From contig NZ_BJNY01000001.1 of assembly GCF_006539925.1 (NCBI RefSeq), forward strand, positions 124,001 through 188,000: a stretch of DNA of 64,000 nucleotides, in the 5' to 3' direction. The position numbers were made by a program, and so were the translations under genes. The DNA is from Glutamicibacter uratoxydans (GTDB lineage Bacteria; Actinomycetota; Actinomycetes; Actinomycetales; Micrococcaceae). The notes under the pieces are model-generated. The model saw only the letters and a program-made list of their open reading frames with translations, was not told the DNA's origin and ran no database searches. Position 1 is the stretch's first letter, and each line of letters starts with the position of its first letter. This document shows, piece by piece, positions 61,144 through 64,000 of this stretch.

Positions 61144-62367
61144 GTGAAGCGTATCGTCTTGGGCGTCTCAGCTGGGATCGCCGCCTACAAATCAGTTCTC
61201 CTTCTGCGGCTCTTGCGCGAGGCAGGACACCACGTTGATGTCATCCCCACGGGCAACGTCGTAAACTTCGTAGGCAACGCCACCTGGGAAGCGCTCTCCG
61301 GAAACCCGGTGACATCCAATGTCTTCGACGCAGTAGACACCGTCAACCACGTGCGCCTGGGACAACAGGCAGATTTGGTGCTTGTCGTGCCCGCCACCGC
61401 CGATATCCTGGCGCGCGCGGCTGCAGGGCTGGCCAATGACCTGCTGACCGGAACGCTGCTGGCGACGCGCGCGCCAGTGGTGATGGCACCGGCAATGCAC
61501 ACCGAAATGTGGCAGCACCCTTCAACTGCTGCCAACGTCGCGACCTTGCGGAACCGCGGAGTTCGCGTGATCGAGCCGGCATCGGGACGATTGACCGGCA
61601 AGGATTCGGGCCCAGGCCGCCTGCCGGAACCGGAAGAGATCTTCGCCGCCATCCAAGACCTGCTGGGCGAACCCGTTCTCGCCGGCCGCAAGGTGGTCAT
61701 TACCGCCGGTGGCACCCGTGAGCCCTTGGACCCGGTGCGGTTCCTCGGAAACCGGTCCTCGGGACGCCAGGGCGTGGCACTGGCCCAGGCCGCCAGGGAT
61801 GCAGGAGCCGAAGTCACGTTGATCGCCACCCACTTGGAAGTTCCTGTGCCCCACGGCGTCAATGTCATCCATGCATCCAGCGCCTTGGAACTGCGCGACG
61901 CAGTATTCGAGCATGCGCCGGGCCACGATGCGCTGATCATGAACGCGGCCGTTGCCGACTTCCGGCCGGCCTCCGTCGAAAACTCAAAGATCAAGAAGCG
62001 CGATGAGCATTCAGCGCCGGTCATCGAGCTGGTGCGAAACCCAGACATCTTGGCCGAACTGGTGCAGGCAAGGCGAAGCAATGAACAGCTGCCGGGCGTC
62101 ATCGTGGGATTCGCCGCTGAAACCGGCGATGAGCAGGGAACCGTTCTTGAATACGGCCAGGCAAAGCTCGCGCGCAAGGGCTGTGAAATGCTCGTAGTGA
62201 ACGAGGTAGGCGCCTCGCTGACCTTTGGCCAGGACACCAACACCATCCAGGTGCTCTTCGCAGACGGCAGGCCCAGCGCAACCGCCTCCGGAAGTAAAAT
62301 TGACGTGGCGCGCGTCGTCATCCAAGAACTTGCGGCCGAAATAAACGGTCACACCACCGACGCATAG
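61144..62367 (+). CDS. coaBC: Bifunctional phosphopantothenoylcysteine decarboxylase/synthetase
   Basis: 407-aa fusion for coenzyme A synthesis. The N-terminal flavoprotein CoaC has VSAGIAAYKSVLLLRLLREAGH, the PXMNxxMW-type motif as APAMHTEMWQHP, and PASGRLTGKDSGPGRL. The C-terminal CoaB has VVITAGGTREPLDPVRFLGNRSSGRQG, MNAAVADFRP and KIKKRDE. GTG start. Upstream is the rpoZ terminator; 80 bp downstream is metK. Confidence 0.95.
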   Translation: MKRIVLGVSAGIAAYKSVLLLRLLREAGHHVDVIPTGNVVNFVGNATWEALSGNPVTSNVFDAVDTVNHVRLGQQADLVLVVPATADILARAAAGLANDLLTGTLLATRAPVVMAPAMHTEMWQHPSTAANVATLRNRGVRVIEPASGRLTGKDSGPGRLPEPEEIFAAIQDLLGEPVLAGRKVVITAGGTREPLDPVRFLGNRSSGRQGVALAQAARDAGAEVTLIATHLEVPVPHGVNVIHASSALELRDAVFEHAPGHDALIMNAAVADFRPASVENSKIKKRDEHSAPVIELVRNPDILAELVQARRSNEQLPGVIVGFAAETGDEQGTVLEYGQAKLARKGCEMLVVNEVGASLTFGQDTNTIQVLFADGRPSATASGSKIDVARVVIQELAAEINGHTTDA

Positions 62368-62447
62368 TGAGCTGCGCCACGAAGGTGCAGGTCACGAACC
62401 GTCTCAAGAACTGCCAAACGGTCGTTGCGACCAGATAGAGTACTAAG

Positions 62448-63653
62448 GTGACTTCAACAACCCCTGAACTACGTCTTTTCACCTCGGAATCGGTTACCGA
62501 GGGCCATCCAGACAAGATCTGCGACCAGATTTCGGACGCCATTCTCGATGCCATGCTGGAGCAGGATCCAGACTCCAAGGTGGCAGTGGAAACCCTGACC
62601 ACCACCGGCCTGGTCCACGTCGCCGGCGAGGTGACCACCAACGGCTACGTGGAAATCCCCGAGATCGTGCGCCGCACCATCCTGGACATCGGCTACGATT
62701 CCTCCGCCAACGGCTTTGACGGCGCACGCTGCGGCGTCTCGGTGTCCATCGGCCAGCAGTCTCAGGAAATCCACGACGGCGTCTTCAACTCCCTGGAGTC
62801 GCGCGAAGGCACCGCGAAGGACCAGCGCGACCTGCAGGGCGCCGGCGACCAGGGCCTGATGTTCGGCTACGCCTCCAATGAGACCGCGTCGCTGATGCCG
62901 ACCCCGATCTTCCTGGCGCACCGCCTCTCCGAACGCCTGACCCAGATGCGCAAGAACGGCCGCATGCCGCTGCTGCGCCCGGACGGCAAGACCCAGGTCA
63001 CCATCGGCTATGACGGCGACAAGCCGGTCTCCGTCGACACCGTCGTGGTTTCCAGCCAGCACGCCGCCGAATACGAGCTGGCGACGCTGAAGGCCGACCT
63101 GCTCGAAGAGGTCGTCACCCCGATCCTTGAACGCTCCGAACTAGATACCTCGAAGACCAAGGTCATCTTGAACCCATCGGGCCCGTTCATCATCGGCGGC
63201 CCAGTTGGCGACGCCGGCCTGACCGGGCGCAAGATCATCGTCGACACCTACGGCGGCTTCGCCCGCCACGGCGGCGGCGCCTTCTCCGGCAAGGACCCAT
63301 CGAAGGTGGACCGTTCGGCAGCCTACGCAATGCGCTGGGTGGCCAAGAACGTCGTCGCAGCTGGTTTGGCCAGCCGCGCCGAGGTGCAGGTTGCCTACGC
63401 CATCGGCGTCGCCCGCCCGGTGGGCCTGTATGTGGAGACCTTCGGCACCGAGACCGTTGACCCGGCCAAGATCACCGCCGCCATCAACGAGGTCTTCGAC
63501 CTGCGCCCGCTGGGCATCATCGAAGACCTGGACCTCAAGCGCCCAATCTACCGCAAAACTGCGGCGCACGGGCACTTCGGCCGCGAGGACAACGACTTCA
63601 CCTGGGAGAAGCTGGACCGCGTGGACGCGCTGCGCAGCTGGTTCAACGCCTAG
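62448..63653 (+). CDS. metK: S-adenosylmethionine synthetase
   Basis: 401 aa, makes SAM from methionine and [29 protein letters not shown] (ATP/metal), [16 protein letters not shown] (methionine adenosyl loop) and [22 protein letters not shown], then [27 protein letters not shown] (P-loop-like GGGAFSGKD). GTG start. No SAM riboswitch was recognised in the 80-bp leader. SAM is also used by BioA and BioB encoded at the start of the window. Confidence 0.97.
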   Translation: MTSTTPELRLFTSESVTEGHPDKICDQISDAILDAMLEQDPDSKVAVETLTTTGLVHVAGEVTTNGYVEIPEIVRRTILDIGYDSSANGFDGARCGVSVSIGQQSQEIHDGVFNSLESREGTAKDQRDLQGAGDQGLMFGYASNETASLMPTPIFLAHRLSERLTQMRKNGRMPLLRPDGKTQVTIGYDGDKPVSVDTVVVSSQHAAEYELATLKADLLEEVVTPILERSELDTSKTKVILNPSGPFIIGGPVGDAGLTGRKIIVDTYGGFARHGGGAFSGKDPSKVDRSAAYAMRWVAKNVVAAGLASRAEVQVAYAIGVARPVGLYVETFGTETVDPAKITAAINEVFDLRPLGIIEDLDLKRPIYRKTAAHGHFGREDNDFTWEKLDRVDALRSWFNA

Positions 63654-63665
63654 GAACTGCTCAGC

Positions 63666-64000
63666 GTGCAGCAAGATGCCCTGATTTCAGCACCCGAGCC
63701 GGCCCGCCTCAAGCGGGTTGCCCGGGTGCTGATTGATTCTTCAGTCCCTCATCTGGACCGGCTCTTCGACTACGAGGTCCCCGCATCGATGATGGACGAT
63801 GCCGCCGTCGGCGTGCGCGTCAAGGTGCCGTTCGGCGCCCAGCAGCTGGCAGGATTCATCATCGAGCTGCTCGACGACTACCTGCCGAGCAGAAAGCTGC
63901 GCCCGCTGGGCAAAGTCGTCAGCTCCCAGGTGGTGCTGCATCCGCCGGTATACCGGGCAGCCGAGCTGGTCGCCGCACGCTATGCCGGGACCATCTGGGA
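63666..64000 (+). CDS. priA: Primosomal protein N' (PriA), N-terminal part
   Basis: 111 codons and the gene runs off the window. The visible part is the PriA 3' DNA-binding domain: RVARVLIDSSVPHLDRLFDYEVPASM, VGVRVKVPFGAQQLAGFII, and VLHPPVYRAAELVAARYAGT. GTG 63666 lies 12 bp after metK. In many actinobacteria PriA has lost part of the helicase signature; that region is outside the window. Confidence 0.85.
   Translation, partial: MQQDALISAPEPARLKRVARVLIDSSVPHLDRLFDYEVPASMMDDAAVGVRVKVPFGAQQLAGFIIELLDDYLPSRKLRPLGKVVSSQVVLHPPVYRAAELVAARYAGTIW

Noticed and set aside
62368-62447. SAM riboswitch before metK
   Set aside because: The leader is only 80 bp and shows none of the SAM-I or SAM-II/IV pairing patterns I know.

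Overview
The window looks like chromosomal DNA of a high-GC actinobacterium of the Arthrobacter / Glutamicibacter group (Micrococcaceae). That placement is inference. It rests on the GC-rich third codon positions, frequent GTG and TTG starts, a mycobacterial-type integration host factor next to guanylate kinase, the pdxT-yebC-ruvCAB-yajC-secDF-rel order, and a PyrR-led pyrimidine operon. No tRNA, rRNA, CRISPR array or intact insertion sequence was seen.

Region 1 (1-9.8 kb). A partial HIT-family gene ends at a strong terminator. It is followed by a translationally coupled biotin operon bioB-bioA-bioF-(cytochrome P450)-bioD, preceded by two copies of TTGAAC-N3-GTTCAA, an operator resembling the BioQ type. 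The P450 lies where a pimeloyl-precursor enzyme is expected but lacks the ExxR motif. BioB carries a Cys-rich C-terminal tail. A TetR regulator and a two-gene ABC exporter follow.

Region 2 (9.9-20 kb). A small LppP/LprE-like lipoprotein and pdxS come first. About 8.3 kb of accessory DNA then separates pdxS from its partner pdxT. This stretch holds a decayed toxin-antitoxin remnant, a class II glutamine amidotransferase, a dihydrofolate-reductase-like protein, a GNAT acetyltransferase coupled to an M3 peptidase, a CapA-like lipoprotein, and a visibly AT-richer pair of exported proteins (a DUF6318-like lipoprotein and a PKD-like protein).

Region 3 (20-35 kb). Core genes: pdxT, yebC, ruvC-ruvA-ruvB, yajC-secD-secF, rel, an AbiEi-like protein, a DUF349 protein, hisS and aspS.

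Region 4 (35-50.6 kb). A HAAS-type membrane protein with a PadR regulator and two inverted repeats, dtd, rarA, rpsD, two small membrane-associated proteins, alaS-ruvX-mltG-aroE-aroC-aroK-aroB, a TPR protein, efp and nusB. This is the usual actinobacterial alaS-to-nusB block, which links tRNA charging, peptidoglycan trimming and the shikimate pathway.

Region 5 (51-64 kb). pyrR-pyrB-pyrC-(PH-like membrane protein)-carA-carB-pyrF encodes most of UMP synthesis, and a PyrR-binding hairpin sits on the pyrR ribosome-binding site. It is followed by mihF-gmk-rpoZ, coaBC, metK and the start of priA.

The observations most worth following are the ExxR-less P450 in the biotin operon, the BioB tail, the PadR/HAAS module with its paired operators, and the accessory insertion between pdxS and pdxT.
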